DNA of 64,000 bases from Chelydra serpentina. Taxonomy: Eukaryota; Chordata; Testudines; Chelydridae. The position numbers were made by a program, and so were the translations under genes. The DNA lies in contig JBAIAC010000004.1 in the NCBI GenBank assembly GCA_037349315.1, positions 78,050,501-78,114,500 of the forward strand. The letters are read 5' to 3'. This document shows, one piece after another, positions 1 through 11,829 of the stretch. Positions within the stretch are counted from its first letter, which is position 1; every line of letters starts with the position of its first letter. The notes under the pieces are model-generated. The model ran no database searches and was not told where the DNA came from. It saw only the letters and a list, made by a program, of their open reading frames with translations.

Positions 1-2445
1 GGGGGAATAACTCAAATTTCTGCCTCTTGAAACTACCCACTTTGCATGCACATCTGTGCTGTAACTAAAGCATAATGCTTGATTAGCTAAGTTCTGGAGA
101 CAGACAATACGTTATATGTTTGTTGTAATGGAGGGAGCTGGCCCTGATTGCAGGCTTTAAAGCCTTCTGGCTAGCTCCCCTGGTCCTTGAGAAAGAGTGC
201 CCGCTGAAAGCATTCCTTAAGAGCAAAGTGTCCCTTATGCTTCATTCGTGTAGTTCTTCAAAGCATGGCAGATTTTTAGTCCTGCAATTGTTACTTGACA
301 TACCAGAACTCTAAGCAACCCAGAACTGAATGCCTGCTCAGGAGAGCTTTCCAAGTTCTGCAAAGAGACCACTTTATCACCCCAACCCAATTCCACATTT
401 CCTGAATTTCAGGTGCTTCATTGTGCAATCTTAGCATCAGTTTACCTTTTTTTTCCTTTGCAGTCGAGTAGAAAGTAAAGAAGTTCTGGCATGAACTCCC
501 TATCCAGGTGAATATGTGGTACTTAACATAAATCAACACTGGTTCATAGTTCTTAGGGTGGTGTGTTCCTTTATGAAAGTCATAAGTTGGCAAAAGAAAC
601 TTACTTGAGTTTAGTGGGTCTAATTCTGTGCTTGTTTGCATTACAGTTAACTGGAATGGCAGAAGATCCCAATCTATGGGTTGGAAGATTACATACTCTT
701 TTGTATTGTCCTGTGTAAACTGTTTTTTTCAACTCCAAGTACTTTAACTAGACTGCTTTTCTCCCACACCCCTATTTTTAAAAGTCTTTGAATTCTAAAG
801 ATGTGGCAACTTGTGTTTCTGCTAATGTTAAAAATATGTTTGCCCCAGCTGAATAACAGGATCTTGCTGCATTTCAGTATATGTATAACACGTCAGAAAC
901 TGTTACATAAGGTGAACATATGCTTCCCACCCAGCATGACTGAAACAGACTTGCTTTTTTTGGAGTTTAATATAAATAAGCTCTGGATTCCCTTCCCCCC
1001 ACCTCCATCGCAGTGACAACTAAGTAGGGAGCCATAACTGTAAACTGGATGGTTTTTCCAGTTTAAGTCCAGTTCATAAATGTAAGCTGAGGTTAATGTA
1101 ATCTGCATGTTTCCTTATGTTTAAAAGCCACAAGGTAAGTTGAAATAAGGCAGTAGTTCCATCCTTTCTTATTTAGAGACCTCTCTTTGTAACAAACTGG
1201 AGCATGAGCCCACTGTAACTCCCTTATTTCAAACCCTGATACAAGTGTTCTATCTAGCTTATTTGGTTTGCCTGTATCTTTCTATTCTCTTGTATCCTTC
1301 ACTTGCTTTTTTATGGATTTTTTAATTGTGCTTTCCATTTCTCAGTACTGTTTATTATTTTTCCTCCCTCTTTACAGTACTTTCCTCCCTCTCTGTTTTT
1401 GTTCTCTGTTTCATGGTGCTCCTCTTCGTTGCTCTTGTTCTACTGTACATCTCTACTCCCTAGTGCTGCCACCTGTTTCCCTGTCCATCCATGCTGCTCG
1501 CTTCCATTTTAGGGGCTTTCTTCCCCTTCTCCATATTTTAGCTGAGGGCTCTGTTCTCCCAATCTCCCTACTGCTGTTTTTCACATCTTCCCTACCACAG
1601 TGCTACATAGTGCTGCTTCCTGGCTCTTACCATAGAGATTGCAGAGAGCAGCACTAACACAGTACGGTATAGCAATCCTCAGCAGCAGAAACACAGCAGA
1701 AGCAGGAATAACTGTGTGGCCAGCAATCCCCTGTGCCAGAGCAGAGAGACAGGTGCACCCCTGGAAGGGTGTGGTGTCTTCTCCTCATTCCTGAGATATG
1801 TAGCATTTAAATTCCTGCTTGTGGGTGACCAAAGCAGAGATTATATTTCTCATCACAGGTTGGGAATCTGCTATTAGTATCCCATCAAATTATTTTGGGA
1901 TGTGGCTTACTTTGATGATTTAGGCAAAATGAAATACTGAATTTGAATATTTCCATGCAAGTCAGCATTTTTGGTGTTTATTTCATGTCATCTTTATAGT
2001 TTTTGTGAAACTGGAGTCCTGCGTGAAGCAGCCGTAATTGCTTTTGTTTCCTTTTATGCATATAACATCCCACCAAAAATTAACTGCATTTGAATTTCGT
2101 GTCTGACCTTCAGTCTTGAGTTCTCTCACAATAAAGCCTCACAGTTGTATAAAATGGTGTACAACACCAATGCTGACCTGAGGTAATTTGAATACAATGG
2201 GATTAGTAAAGTGCACTTTACTAGGATTGCAGAATATCTTTCAAATTTCAAGTAGTATCAAACCTTAATGTTAAAGTGCAGTTACATTATGAAAAGGGAC
2301 TCCCTAAAAATAAGTTTATAGGTTCCATATGTCTGTGTCTTTCACATCCATTTTTTTTTCAGTTGCACCAGTAAAAAGATGGCTTTCTAATTGCCTGCTC
2401 TGCAAATTAACATGGGATCTGAAAGTTAAAACATTATTCTCTCTT
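1..2445. other. Intronic sequence, no gene seen
   Basis: This is AT-rich non-coding sequence upstream of the first visible LMO7 exon and presumably intron. 1268-1640 is strongly pyrimidine-rich and gives long but composition-driven open frames. An 11-bp imperfect hairpin lies at 133-179. I found no exon of the N-terminal half of the CH domain. Confidence 0.6.
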
Positions 2446-2453
2446 GCTGTGCC

Positions 2454-2536
2454 TAGAGTGACCAGATATCCCAATTTTATAGGGACAGTCCCGACTCTCT
2501 GTCCTGATTTTTCACATTTGCTGTCTGGTCACCCTA
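2454..2536. mobile_element. Short hAT-type MITE, 83 bp, with 8-bp target duplication
   Basis: The ends are inverted: the left reads TAGAGTGACCAGA and the right reads TCTGGTCACCCTA. The element is flanked by an exact 8-bp direct repeat, GCTGTGCC, at 2446-2453 and 2537-2544. Eight-base duplications are the signature of hAT transposases. The interior resembles the 124-bp copy at 20471-20594 but lacks about 40 central bases. It has no coding capacity. Confidence 0.85.
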
Positions 2537-2774
2537 GCTGTGCCATCTGTTCAAGATGTTGCGCTTACAATTTAGTTAATTCATTTTGGTGTAAGAGTGG
2601 GATTCTAATCTGCCTTAATCTCCCATATCTGAATTTACCCTGCAGTATGAACAGGAGTAAAAAGCAGCATAAACTTTTTTTCGCTAGAAAACTATGCAGA
2701 TGTGACATGAAATAGACACACACTAAGTCTATTCAGTAAACTGCTGTTTTTACTTTGTCATCTTTCTATCCATA

Positions 2775-3610
2775 AGGAGTCATAAAGCTTAAGACCATAA
2801 GGGACCACTACATAATCTAGTCTGACCTCCTTTACATCACAAGCTACCAGCACCATCCAGCCACCCCCCCACTAAACCTAGCAACCAAAATTAACCCCCC
2901 AGGAGACTAAGCTATTGTGTGCGACAGGCACAGAATAGAAGATACTGAGCTGCACTAATGGCAGGGAATTAAATGAGATACATACAGACTATCCTGACAA
3001 ATGGCCCATGCCCCATGCTGCAGATGAAGGCAAACCCACAAGGCCACTGCCAGTCTGAAATGGGGTTAAAATTCCTTCCTGGCCCTACATAGGGCAATCA
3101 GTTGAACTCTGAGAATGTGAGCAAGAACCAGCCAGCCAAACACTTGAGGCAGAGAATTCTTAGTACCACCTCTCAGCATTAGCTGATCCTGCCCAATGTT
3201 CCTCTCCAGGTGTGGCCATCTCAGATGCTTCATGGGAAGAAAGCCCCCCCACCCCTGCCAAAAAATTGGGGGAGGGGAGAAGGGGGAAAGGAAGAGGGAA
3301 TGCCTTCCCCTGGCCCCCACAGGTGACCAGTGGAAGTCCTGAAGCTTGAGGAATGGTCTAGGTAAATAATTTAGTCCTGCCATGAGTGCAGGGGACTGGA
3401 CTAGATGACCTCTCGAGTTCCCTTCCAGTCCTATGATTCTATGAGATTTTGCAAACATAAGCTGTGAACCAGAAGGGACAAACAGGGCTACTGATCTCTG
3501 CCTCCCATCACGCAAGCAACCCATCATGCAAGCACAAGCTTGTCAAGCTCTCTTAAAACTTCCCCACAACTCCTATTGGGAGGCTGGTTCAGAGCCATAG
3601 AGAGAGAATT
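2775..3610 (-). mobile_element. CR1 LINE 3' region, minus strand, interrupted
   Basis: Read on the minus strand, this is the 3' part of a sauropsid CR1. The tail side is near 2775 (TGGTCCCTTATGGTC on the minus strand). 3000-3235 carries the CR1 3' non-coding text around GGCAATCAGTTGAACTCTGA on the plus strand. Similarity appears to resume after 3456 and continue to about 3610. The break between about 3236 and 3455 holds a plus-strand CR1 tail and low-complexity C/G runs. The boundaries are approximate. Confidence 0.7.
3350..3452 (+). mobile_element. CR1 LINE 3' tail, plus strand, nested in the minus-strand copy
   Basis: The sequence reads GGGGACTGGACTAGATGACC, then TCCCTTCCAGTCCTATG and ATTCTATGA, which is the usual end of CR1 elements. 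It lies inside the minus-strand CR1 that spans 2775-3610, so it probably inserted later. The left boundary is uncertain. Confidence 0.75.
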
Positions 3611-4008
3611 TACATAATAAACTACACTGCTATCTTTGAGTTCCGGTAATTATTTCTTACAACCTTGTTTACTGATTTTTATTTATTTTGTAAGGAGAGG
3701 TGTTGATCTAATTACATAATATCCTTAGTTGCTACACATTTCACCTGACCAGATGGATCCCATTCTATTACAGCATCACTGCTGTTCCTGCTCCTACATT
3801 TTAAGGAGATGCTGTCAAGCTTGCTGTTGGTTTGGGTCATTTTCACTTATTTTTAATAACCCCATAGGAACTTGGATAAAAATGCATTAAAATCAGTTTT
3901 TAATTGATTTTATTTGTGTAAAAGTTTAAAATGGCTGCTAGCTATTTGGAAATACATTTCTTGGCTTTGGTGCACTAGCATGATGACATTCTAATGTTCC
4001 GCAATCTT

Positions 4009-5960
4009 CTAAGAATAGCCATACTGGGTTAGACCAATGGTCCATCTGGCCCAGCACCCTGTCTTCTGACAGTGGCCAATACCAGGTGCTTCAGAGGAAA
4101 TGAACAGAACAGGTAATCACCAAGTGATCCTTCCGCTGTTGCCCCTTCCCAGCCTCTGGCAAACCAGGGGCTAGGGGCCCTTCAGCATATGGTTTTGAAT
4201 TACTGTCCATCTTGGCTAATAGCAATTGATGGACCCATCCTCAATGAATTTATCTAGTTCTTTTGAACGCTGTTATAGTCTTGGCCTGCACAACATCCTC
4301 TGGCAAACAGTTCCAGGGGTTGACTGTGGGCTGTGTGAAGAAATACTTCCTTTTGTTCGTTTAAACTTGCTGCCTATTCATTTCATTTAGTGACCCCTAG
4401 TTCTTGTGTTATGAGAAGGAGTAAATAACACTTCCTTATTTACCTTCTCCACACCAGTCATGATTTTATAGCCCTCTATCATATCCCCCCTTAGTAATCT
4501 CTTTTCCAAGCTGAAAAGTCCCAGTCTTATTAATCTCTTCTCAAATGGCAGCTGTTCCATACTCCTAATCATTTTTGTTGCCCTACTCTATACCTTGTCC
4601 AATTCTAGTATCTTTTTTGAGATGGGGCAACCACATCTGCATTCAGTATTCAAGATATGGGCATACTATGAATTTATATAGAGGCAATATGATATTTTCT
4701 GTCATCTTCTCTATCCCTTTTTTATTGCTTCTCACCATTCTTTTCACTTTTTTGAGTGCCACTGCACATTGAGTGTACATTTTCAGAGAAGTATCCACAA
4801 TGACTCCAAGATCTTTCTTGAGTGGTAACAGATAATTTAGATCCCATTATTTTATACGGATAATTGGGATTGTTTTCCAATGTGCATTACTTTACATTTA
4901 TCAACATTGAATTTCATCTGCCATTTTGTTGCCCAGTCACCCAGTTTTGTGAGATCCATTTGTAACTCTTCGCAGTCTGCTTTGGACATAACTATCTTGA
5001 GTAGTTTTGTATCATCTGCAAATGTTGCCACCTCACTGTTTTACCCCTTTTTCCAGATCAGTTATGAATATGTTGAACAGTACTGGTCCCAATACAGACC
5101 CTTCGGGGACACCACTATTTACCCCTCTCCATTCTGAAAACTGACTGTTTATTCCTACCCTTTGTTTCCTGTCTTTAATCAGTTACTGATCCATGAGGGG
5201 ACCTTCCCTCTTATCCCATGACAGCTTACTTTGCTTAAGAGACTTTGGTGAGGGACCTTGTCAAAGGCTTTCTGAAAATCGAAGTACACTGTATCAACTG
5301 GATCCCCTTGTCCACATGCTTGTTGACCCCCTCAAATAATTCTAGTAGATTGGTGAGGCATGATTTCCCTTTATAAAAACCGTGTTGACTCTTCCCCCAC
5401 AAACTGTGTCCATCTATGTGTCTGATAATTCTGTTTACTATATTTTCAATCAATTTTCATGGTATTGAAGTTTAGGCTTACCTATCTGTAATTGCTAGGA
5501 TTGTTTCTGGAGCCTTTTACAAAAATTGGCATCACATTAGCTAACCAGTCATCTGGTACAGAAGCTGATTTAAATGATAGGTTACATACCACAGTTCTTC
5601 AGTTTCACATTTGAATTCCTTGAGAACTCTTGGGTGAATGCCATCTGGTCCTGGTTATTACTTACTACTGTTTAATTTATCAATTTGTTCCCAAACCTCC
5701 TCTAATGAGACCTCAATCTGGGACAGTTCCTTAGATTTGTCACCTCAAAAGAATGGCTCAAGTTTGGGAATCTCCCTTACATTCTCAGTTGTGAAGACCG
5801 ATACAAAGAATTCATTTAATTTCTCTACAATGGCCTTATCTTCTTCGACTGCTCCTTTAGCATCTTGATCGTCCAGTGGCCCCTCTGGCTGTTTAGCAGG
5901 CTTCCTGTTTCTGATGTCCTAAGATTATTTTTTTTTCTGTTACTTTTTGAATCTTTGTCT
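4009..5960 (-). pseudogene. CR1 LINE, 5'-truncated, with decayed reverse-transcriptase ORF
   Basis: A roughly 1.95 kb CR1 retrotransposon lies on the minus strand, with its 3' end at about 4009 (GGCTATTCTTAGAA). Minus-strand translation of 4387-4572 gives the CR1 ORF2 C-terminal signature LFSLEKRLLRGDMIEGYKIM followed by TRGH. 5235-5453 gives reverse-transcriptase text such as SQHGFYKGKSCLTNLLELFE and HVDKGI. Frameshifts and stops separate the pieces, so it is dead. The plus-strand open frames over this span are shadows. The last 960 bp match another minus-strand copy at 56063-56968. Confidence 0.9.
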
Positions 5961-6829
5961 TGAGCAAATATTGTCCAGCATCTTCAGAATTAATTTTGTT
6001 GTGTGTACACAACTTTTCTCCTCTCCCAACCAAACCAGCAACTTTGGCTTATCTGTTTGTCAGCAAGACCCAATTTTCTTTTCTCTAACCCCTTCCTTCC
6101 TTGCTTATCTGCACATTCTGATCCCACTTCACATTTTATTTGGAACATCCAGTAATTTCTGATTCTTCTCTTCTGATTTTGGTATCTCCACCCAGTGAAA
6201 AAATGCCATTTATTCAACTCCTGAGTCCACCGTTATCGCTCCAAACCCCCCCCCCCAGGGTAACTGCTCAATCTTTCACAGCAGCTCAGTAACCGTTTTA
6301 TTCCCATGCTTTTTGTGGACTCCCTAGGCCTTTAAACAATTCCTAATTTAGTTGTCTAGCCTCTCAGCTCCTCCTATCGTTCAGTGTCATTCCCCAAACA
6401 GAGTGCTTCATGGTTACTCTCCTTCCAGCTGTTGTACTTTTCAGGGTAATGGGGTCCTTTTTAGCCCCTTCTGTCCCTGAAGCATTCTGCAGGCCAATGT
6501 ACAGTGTGTGTTCTCCATTTCACTGAGGCTTTTGAGTCCCCATTCAGTTTATAAAATCACTGAAGGCAAAGGTATGCTCTGAGTTTTGATAAATTTGCCT
6601 TCCTATCTAAGATTAGATACATTTGTAGGCCTGAACAAACTGACAGTGCATATTAGGTGCCAGTTTGAGACTGCCTCTTATGTGCGTGCACTGGCTGGAG
6701 GGGAGAGAGCATGAGAGCCTTTCCTCACAGTGCACCCACCCAAGAGGCAGCTATAATTTCATTGCTTGTACAGGTCAGCAGCGCACTCAGTTCAAGGCTG
6801 TGTATGTGTGTGGGCATTTAACATGTAGA
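5961..6829. other. Intronic sequence, no gene seen
   Basis: This is pyrimidine-biased non-coding sequence containing a 13-base C run near 6247. No exon, RNA gene or confidently assignable repeat was recognised. Confidence 0.5.
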
Positions 6830-6991
6830 CAGGGCCGGCTTTAGCGGGTGCGGGGCCCCATGTGAATAACAACGGCGGGGCCCCGCCGACTTTATCGGAG
6901 CAAAAAACAAAAAACTTCCCGCCGCCGATACTTGGCGGAGCAGAAATTCCGCCGGCTGGGAATCGGCGAAATCACCTTAAAGCCAGCCCTG
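6830..6991. mobile_element. GC-rich non-autonomous DNA transposon, 162 bp
   Basis: The ends are inverted: the left reads CAGGGCCGGCTTTAG and the right reads TTAAAGCCAGCCCTG (13 of 15 positions agree). The interior is GC-rich with several GGCGG/CCGCC blocks that could pair, unlike the AT-rich intron around it. No convincing target duplication is visible because the right flank is a TG repeat, so the superfamily is not assigned. Confidence 0.7.
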
Positions 6992-7029
6992 TGTGTGTGG
7001 GGTTGGGGGGCGGGCAGGGTTGTGACTAT

Positions 7030-7325
7030 GGCCCTGCCTCTTCTCCAGTGTGCAGTGGCGCTGAACACTTTTTATAGTGGGGGTGCTGAAAGCCAGCTAA
7101 GGAAACTGTAAAGCAATGGTCCCCAAACTTTTTACCTCATGCCCCTCCTACCCCCCAGAGCCGTGGCTCCGGAAGGTGGGGGGGACATGGACAGGGGTAA
7201 GGGTGCTGAGGCTTGGGCCACAGCTGGGGGTGTGCCTGGGGCTGGCAGCCAGGGCCTAGAGCTGGGGGGTGCTGCAGCACCTCCCTCAGCCTTAGTTCTT
7301 GTGCCTATGCCAGTGTGCCACTCTT
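7030..7325. mobile_element. GC-rich transposon-derived sequence, probably hAT-like
   Basis: An abrupt GC-rich block contains GTGGCGCTGAACACTTTTTA, GGTCCCCAAACTTTTTACC and the end GGTGCTGCAGCACCTCC. Text of this kind is typical of non-autonomous hAT-type elements in turtle genomes. It may be two nested elements, with the second starting near 7115. The open frame at 7139-7333 is composition-driven. No target duplication was identified. Confidence 0.5.
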
Positions 7326-7333
7326 TCCCCTGA

Positions 7334-8612
7334 TTCCACCCTCTGCATAAGGGGAACAGCCTACGCTTGGAGGCATTATGCTTCTGGTTCCATGGGCCTC
7401 CCTTTGTCCAGTGAGGCTTTGGGTCTATGACATATAGTATAATACAACACTGTCTACATGTTAAATGTTATACAAGCATTTTCCTGAAATGAAGCTTGAA
7501 TTTATTCTTTAATGAATATGCTAAGACATACTAGAGTCTAAGGACCTACAAAAACTGTAGTTCACTTATTAAACAGTGCTTTGTATTAGAAGGTACTGAC
7601 ACTTCTGGTGGTGTTTTTTTTTTGGGGGGGGGGATTTTGATAATTTAAATTTAGCTTTTGCCTCCAGGGAGAGCAAAAAGGGGGAAAGGATGTTTTAAGG
7701 TGGTACTGCGTTGATGAAATGGCTGTTTTAGAGACTGTGCAAAGTCTGACCTAGTACTTTAAGTACAGAAACTTTGAATGGCATGGCTATATTAGCTTAT
7801 GAATTAAGTAACATTCGCCTCTCCTCTCCTGTAACCCTTTCTACTATGTTGAGTTGTGAAGTGTGTGCAAATGGAAATTCTTCTGTTGATATAGTATTCA
7901 GTATTAATGAGGGAATTTCTTGTAAATTGCCTGTTGATTATGAAGTAGAAAGTGAAATAATGAATTGTGCAGTTTTTTACAGTTATATATTGGTTACCCT
8001 GTCTTTACTAGGCAGTTGATCTGTAGCAGGTGCAATGAGTGAGTACTGTACCACTCCTATATTTTATAATTCCACACTATAAAAAAATATTTGTGCTGCT
8101 TCCTTGATCATGCAGTTTGATTTCTCTCTCTCTCAAGAGCCTGCTCAGCAACCAAACCCAGATTCCAGGTGCCGTATTCCACAATCATTCTGTACTCTGT
8201 AATCATAGAAACAGAATGTTCCTCCTCTTATTCCTCCATTGCCAACAGTTTCTGGGTGGGTGAATGTCAGTAGCTGGAGCTATTTTTAAAGGCGAGAGGT
8301 GAGGCTTGTCGTGCAAAGCTAGAAAGAGGGCGTTTGTTTGCAGAGCACAACTGACATCAAAGTGCAGATTACTGCCTACTGGCTACCCACTTGCCTTATA
8401 CCAGGTAATCTTTAACGTGTGTGTCAGTCACAAAGATTGCAAACTAGCCCAGCATGTATATGAAATATTGCTAGTATTTATGACCTGGAAGATTGCTTTT
8501 TTAAATTATTTCCAGGAGCTGGACTTTGAAACTTAGGCGTTCATACTAATCAACTTGCAATACCTGCTCAGTGCTGCTTAACTAAGCAATCACTTTCCAC
8601 TTCTCTTCACAG
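7334..8612. other. Intronic sequence before the first visible LMO7 exon
   Basis: This is AT-rich intron ending in the acceptor CTTCTCTTCACAG. A G run lies at 7623-7631. The open frames at 7774-8019 and 8306-8536 have no recognisable protein features and run close to or into splice regions. No gene is called. Confidence 0.6.
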
Positions 8613-8719
8613 GATAATATAAATGTTTTTCTGAAAGCTTGTGAAAATATTGGATTGAAAGAAGCTCAGCTTTTTCATCCTGGGGATCTTCAGGATTTGT
8701 CTAGTCGAGTTACTGTCAA
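8613..8719 (+). CDS. LMO7: LMO7 exon A: calponin-homology domain segment
   Basis: This 107-nt exon encodes 35 residues plus two bases of a lysine codon. The peptide begins [20 protein letters not shown] and continues [15 protein letters not shown]. It is the helical C-terminal half of the type-1-like CH domain, which in LMO7 is thought to contribute to actin or partner binding. The acceptor is CTTCTCTTCACAG and the donor is AA|GTAAGT. The split AA|G codon is completed by the exon at 43019. The preceding intron is phase 0. The earlier CH residues lie outside the window. The following intron is 34,299 nt, far longer than any other here. Confidence 0.95.
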
Positions 8720-10324
8720 GTAAGTGTTTCCACCTAATATTTTTAAAGTTAGCTAATATGTTTTACCGTCAGAGTTTAAAAAAATGTTTGACTAGAAAAT
8801 TCTTGCTTAAAACAGGTCGCAACAGAGCAGTTTTGAAGCAGTGTAGCTCAGAATGGTCTTAGCTTTGTTAAAGTCTGTTAAAGTTAGGTCTGATATAATT
8901 TGTGCAAATATTTCCTATAAAGAACCTTACTTTGTAATTTAAAATTAGTATTTTTATACCTACCAGCATACTGGTTTGCCAATTAATATTTAGTGTTTAA
9001 AAATGTGAAGCAGAAACTGTTCTGTTACAATTTAATTTTAGAATAAATACACACTATAGGTGAATTGTGTACTATAACCAGAAGGTGCTAAAATAGATAT
9101 TAAAAAAATATTTATTGATTTATTTGTTTAAATTTTGAAATCAGTAGTGTAAAAAAATCTCAAAGATTAGACTAGTAATTTGTGGCATTCAGATGAGTTG
9201 CTGTGGGGTATGAGTATTGTATTTCTGAAGGACCACACTTCTCTCCAGAATATAATTCAAAGATTTGTTACTGAATGTCACATTTCAGTGGGAAGAGAAA
9301 CAGCAACTAAAAATACAATGTAGTCAGACCACTAGATGTTGGATTACACTCGAAGTAATTGTTATGTTTATAGATGACAATATTTTCCCATGAAATAGAC
9401 ATGTTTGTTCTTGCAATATAACTCATTGCTTCCCATAATTTTAGGACTCATGCTTTTCTCATTTGAATGGGAGTTGTGTTATTAACTTCAATGAGAACAG
9501 GATAGAGTCCTTAATAAGCTGCCAAGAACTTGGTAGTTAACAGGTGTTTCTAAGGTAAATATGGCATGCAGCAAATCTTTCCTTGGGCTAATTAGCTTTG
9601 TAGTACTTGGCACTTTTGTTCAATTGTTCAATTCCAGTAGGGGAAGTGGGACAGTGGGTGGGGACAAAAATTGACTAGCTTAAATTCTACGATACTTACT
9701 AAATACAAATGTCCTTTGATTTTGTAGAATTGTTTGAGTTGCTGGGAACACTTTTTTGTAAAGGTGATGAGGAAAAAATGTGAAACAACCCAGCTTTTTC
9801 AATGTGGAAGATTCTCGTATAGATTGCTTGTGTGGGAATATCCTGAAAGGTTCTTCATGTCGGTTGCAAAATGAAACTTAATTCAGGATTAAACTCTTAT
9901 GCTTATGATAGCAAGATACTTCTGAAATATTTGAGGATTTATTTGGCCTGATGATTTAGCTGCTGGGTTTCAAAATGTTGGCATTCTTCTTGACTGACTT
10001 TGTGCCGTGCAAGGAGCTATTTGTAAACTCTGCCTTACTGTAATTATTCACAAAAGTCTCTAAATCCCTATTTTAGTCTAGATTGACTTTAAAATATAGC
10101 TAAGAGTAATTTAAAATGGTGTGTGATTAGTCAGTCTTCAGCAAAGTGAATTCTGACAATCTGAAACCTGAGGGAGGTCAGATAGTAAGTTAGCAAACTG
10201 TTGTGCAAGGTATGTTGTCCAACTTGTCTGAGTACTAACTGCAAGTCACAAAAGTAGCAGGTGTGCCTAGGTGGTGGTGGTGGTGGTCAGGCATGAAATG
10301 AAAGAAGACTTGTCTATCTCATTT
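8720..10324. other. Start of the 34.3 kb LMO7 intron, no other feature
   Basis: This is AT-rich intronic sequence. A (GGT)n-type run of about 17 bases lies near 10271. Nothing gene-like was recognised. Confidence 0.6.
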
Positions 10325-10501
10325 ATGTACTTATATGGCACCCACTAGTATCTGTGATACCTGAGCATCTCAGTCTTTAATGTATTTATTCTCAAACACC
10401 CCTGTGTGCTAGGGCAGTAGTTTTATCCCCATTTTACATATGGGGAACTGAGGCACAGAGTGGCTAAGTGCCTTGTCCAAAGTCTTTCAGGAAATCTGTC
10501 T
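10325..10501 (-). repeat. MIR-type SINE, minus strand, right part split off
   Basis: The core reads TATCCCCATTTTACATATGG, then GGAACTGAGGCACAGAG and a decayed form of AAGTGCCTTGTCCAAAG. This is the reverse complement of the conserved MIR core. The element stops abruptly at about 10501, and the expected continuation appears at 12333-12397. The two halves were therefore split by a later insertion. Confidence 0.8.
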
Positions 10502-10904
10502 GTTTTCACCAACAAGGTTAGTAACGACTGGGACCTCTAACATAGTGAACGCCAGTGAAAATGAAGTAGGGTTTGATGATAAAATTGGGAAAGAACAAGT
10601 TTAAAATTACTTAGACAATTTAGATGTCTTCAAGTCACCGGGGCCTGATGAAATACCTCCTCAGTCAGCTCCTTGAGAGTTTCAGGATGTATATGAGCCA
10701 TTAGCGATTATCTTCAAAAACTCATGAAAGACAGGAGAGATTCCAGAGGACTGGAAGAGGGCAAATATGGTGCCCATCCATAAAAAGGGAAATATAGAGA
10801 ACCCAGGGAATTACACACCAGTCAGCTTACTTTGGCACCCGAAAATGGAGTGAATAAATCAAGCAATCAGTTTTCAAACACATAAAAGATATGGAAATGG
10901 GCAA
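10502..10904 (+). pseudogene. CR1 LINE reverse-transcriptase fragment, first segment
   Basis: Plus-strand CR1 ORF2 fragment. Its conceptual translation includes GPDEIP, then TGEIPEDWKRANMVPIHKKG and ENPGNYTPVSLL, which are conserved early reverse-transcriptase motifs. In-frame stops are present. It is the first of three pieces of a single CR1 inserted in the MIR; the others are 11041-11205 and 11838-12332. Confidence 0.85.
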
Positions 10905-11040
10905 CGGAATGGATCACTAGATGGTTACCTGTTCTGTTCATTCCCTCTGGGGCACATGGCATTGGCCGCTGTCGGAAGACAGGATATTGGGCTAGATGGA
11001 CTTTTGTTCTGACCCAGTATGACCTTTCTTATGTTCTTAA
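10905..11040 (+). mobile_element. CR1 3' tail inserted within the CR1
   Basis: This is a short plus-strand CR1 end containing TGTTCATTCCCTCTGGGGCA, GGGCTAGATGGAC and the terminal TCTTATGTTCTTA. It separates two consecutive parts of the surrounding CR1 reverse-transcriptase reading frame. It closely resembles the tail at 19109-19212. The left edge is approximate. Confidence 0.75.
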
Positions 11041-11205
11041 AGTGATAAGTAACAGTCAGCATGGACTTGTCAAAAACAAATCATGTCAAACCAACTTAAT
11101 AGCTTTCTTTGACAGAGTAAAAGGCCTTATCGATGCGGGGTGGAGGGGGGAAGCAACAGATGTGATGCATCTTGACTTTAGTATGGCTTTTGATGCTGTC
11201 TAGCA
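11041..11205 (+). pseudogene. CR1 LINE reverse-transcriptase fragment, second segment
   Basis: This continues the CR1 interrupted at 10905. The translation contains SQHGLVKNKSCQTNLIAF and DVMHLDFSMAFDAV, which are core reverse-transcriptase motifs. The frame carries a stop at the expected CR1 position after AV. It ends exactly at the 8-bp duplication used by the hAT insertion at 11206. Confidence 0.85.
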
Positions 11206-11829
11206 CAGAGGTTCTCAGGACAAATTTTTGGGTGGCCTCAGAGTGGAGCCAACAACTTTTGCTGGTGGTCACTCTCACACTTCCCCTCTAAAATACTTAA
11301 TTCTCTTTAGGAAAAACAATTACATGTGCAGATATACATGTCCAAATCATTGTAATTTTATTTATTGCTAGCTAGTAAGTCTGCTGTGAAAAGTGATATC
11401 AACAAGCATACAAATATCGCTTGTCACAAAAGACTTACTCAGCCTTGTCAAGCCTTGGGACAAATTAAACCCTGGATGGGAATGTTGGGGGAGGTGGTGG
11501 TGGTGTTGGGGGTGAGCCCGAAGCCCTGTGGCCAGAGCCTGCTTCCCCACTGCCTCGCTACCCCAGGGCTGGAGCCCAAAGCCTGAACCCCACCACCCCT
11601 GGGAAAGTGGGGAACTCACTCGCCTGGTCCTCCAGCATTTGTGCCCCAGATGTCTCCACAGGGGGAGTAGGGCCCAACCACTTCTGGCAGCACCAGCAAT
11701 CAACACCAAGGTGGTACATCCAGGAGCAACAGGGAGAGACCACTACTTTGCCACCCCCAACCCCCAATAACAGCCCAGGGGGCCGTGGCTGCAAAAAAAG
11801 CCCCTGGTGGCCGCATTTGAGAAACGCCG
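11206..11829. mobile_element. Non-autonomous hAT element, 624 bp, with perfect 8-bp target duplication
   Basis: The ends read CAGAGGTTCTCA and, at the right, TTTGAGAAACGCCG, the Charlie-like hAT terminus. The flanking direct repeats GTCTAGCA at 11198-11205 and 11830-11837 are identical, and removing the element restores CR1 coding text (AFDAV...HDPLIDKLGKYNLDG). The interior is GC-rich from about 11480. Overlapping open frames on both strands across 11365-11840 arise from that composition and show no transposase motif. Confidence 0.9.

Noticed and set aside
3066..3527. 153-residue open frame on the minus strand
   Set aside because: It lies across two overlapping CR1 3' regions in opposite orientation. 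The translation has no domain and matches the non-coding CR1 tail.
4575..5868. Several plus-strand open frames
   Set aside because: They are antisense shadows of the minus-strand CR1. The real reading text is reverse transcriptase on the other strand.
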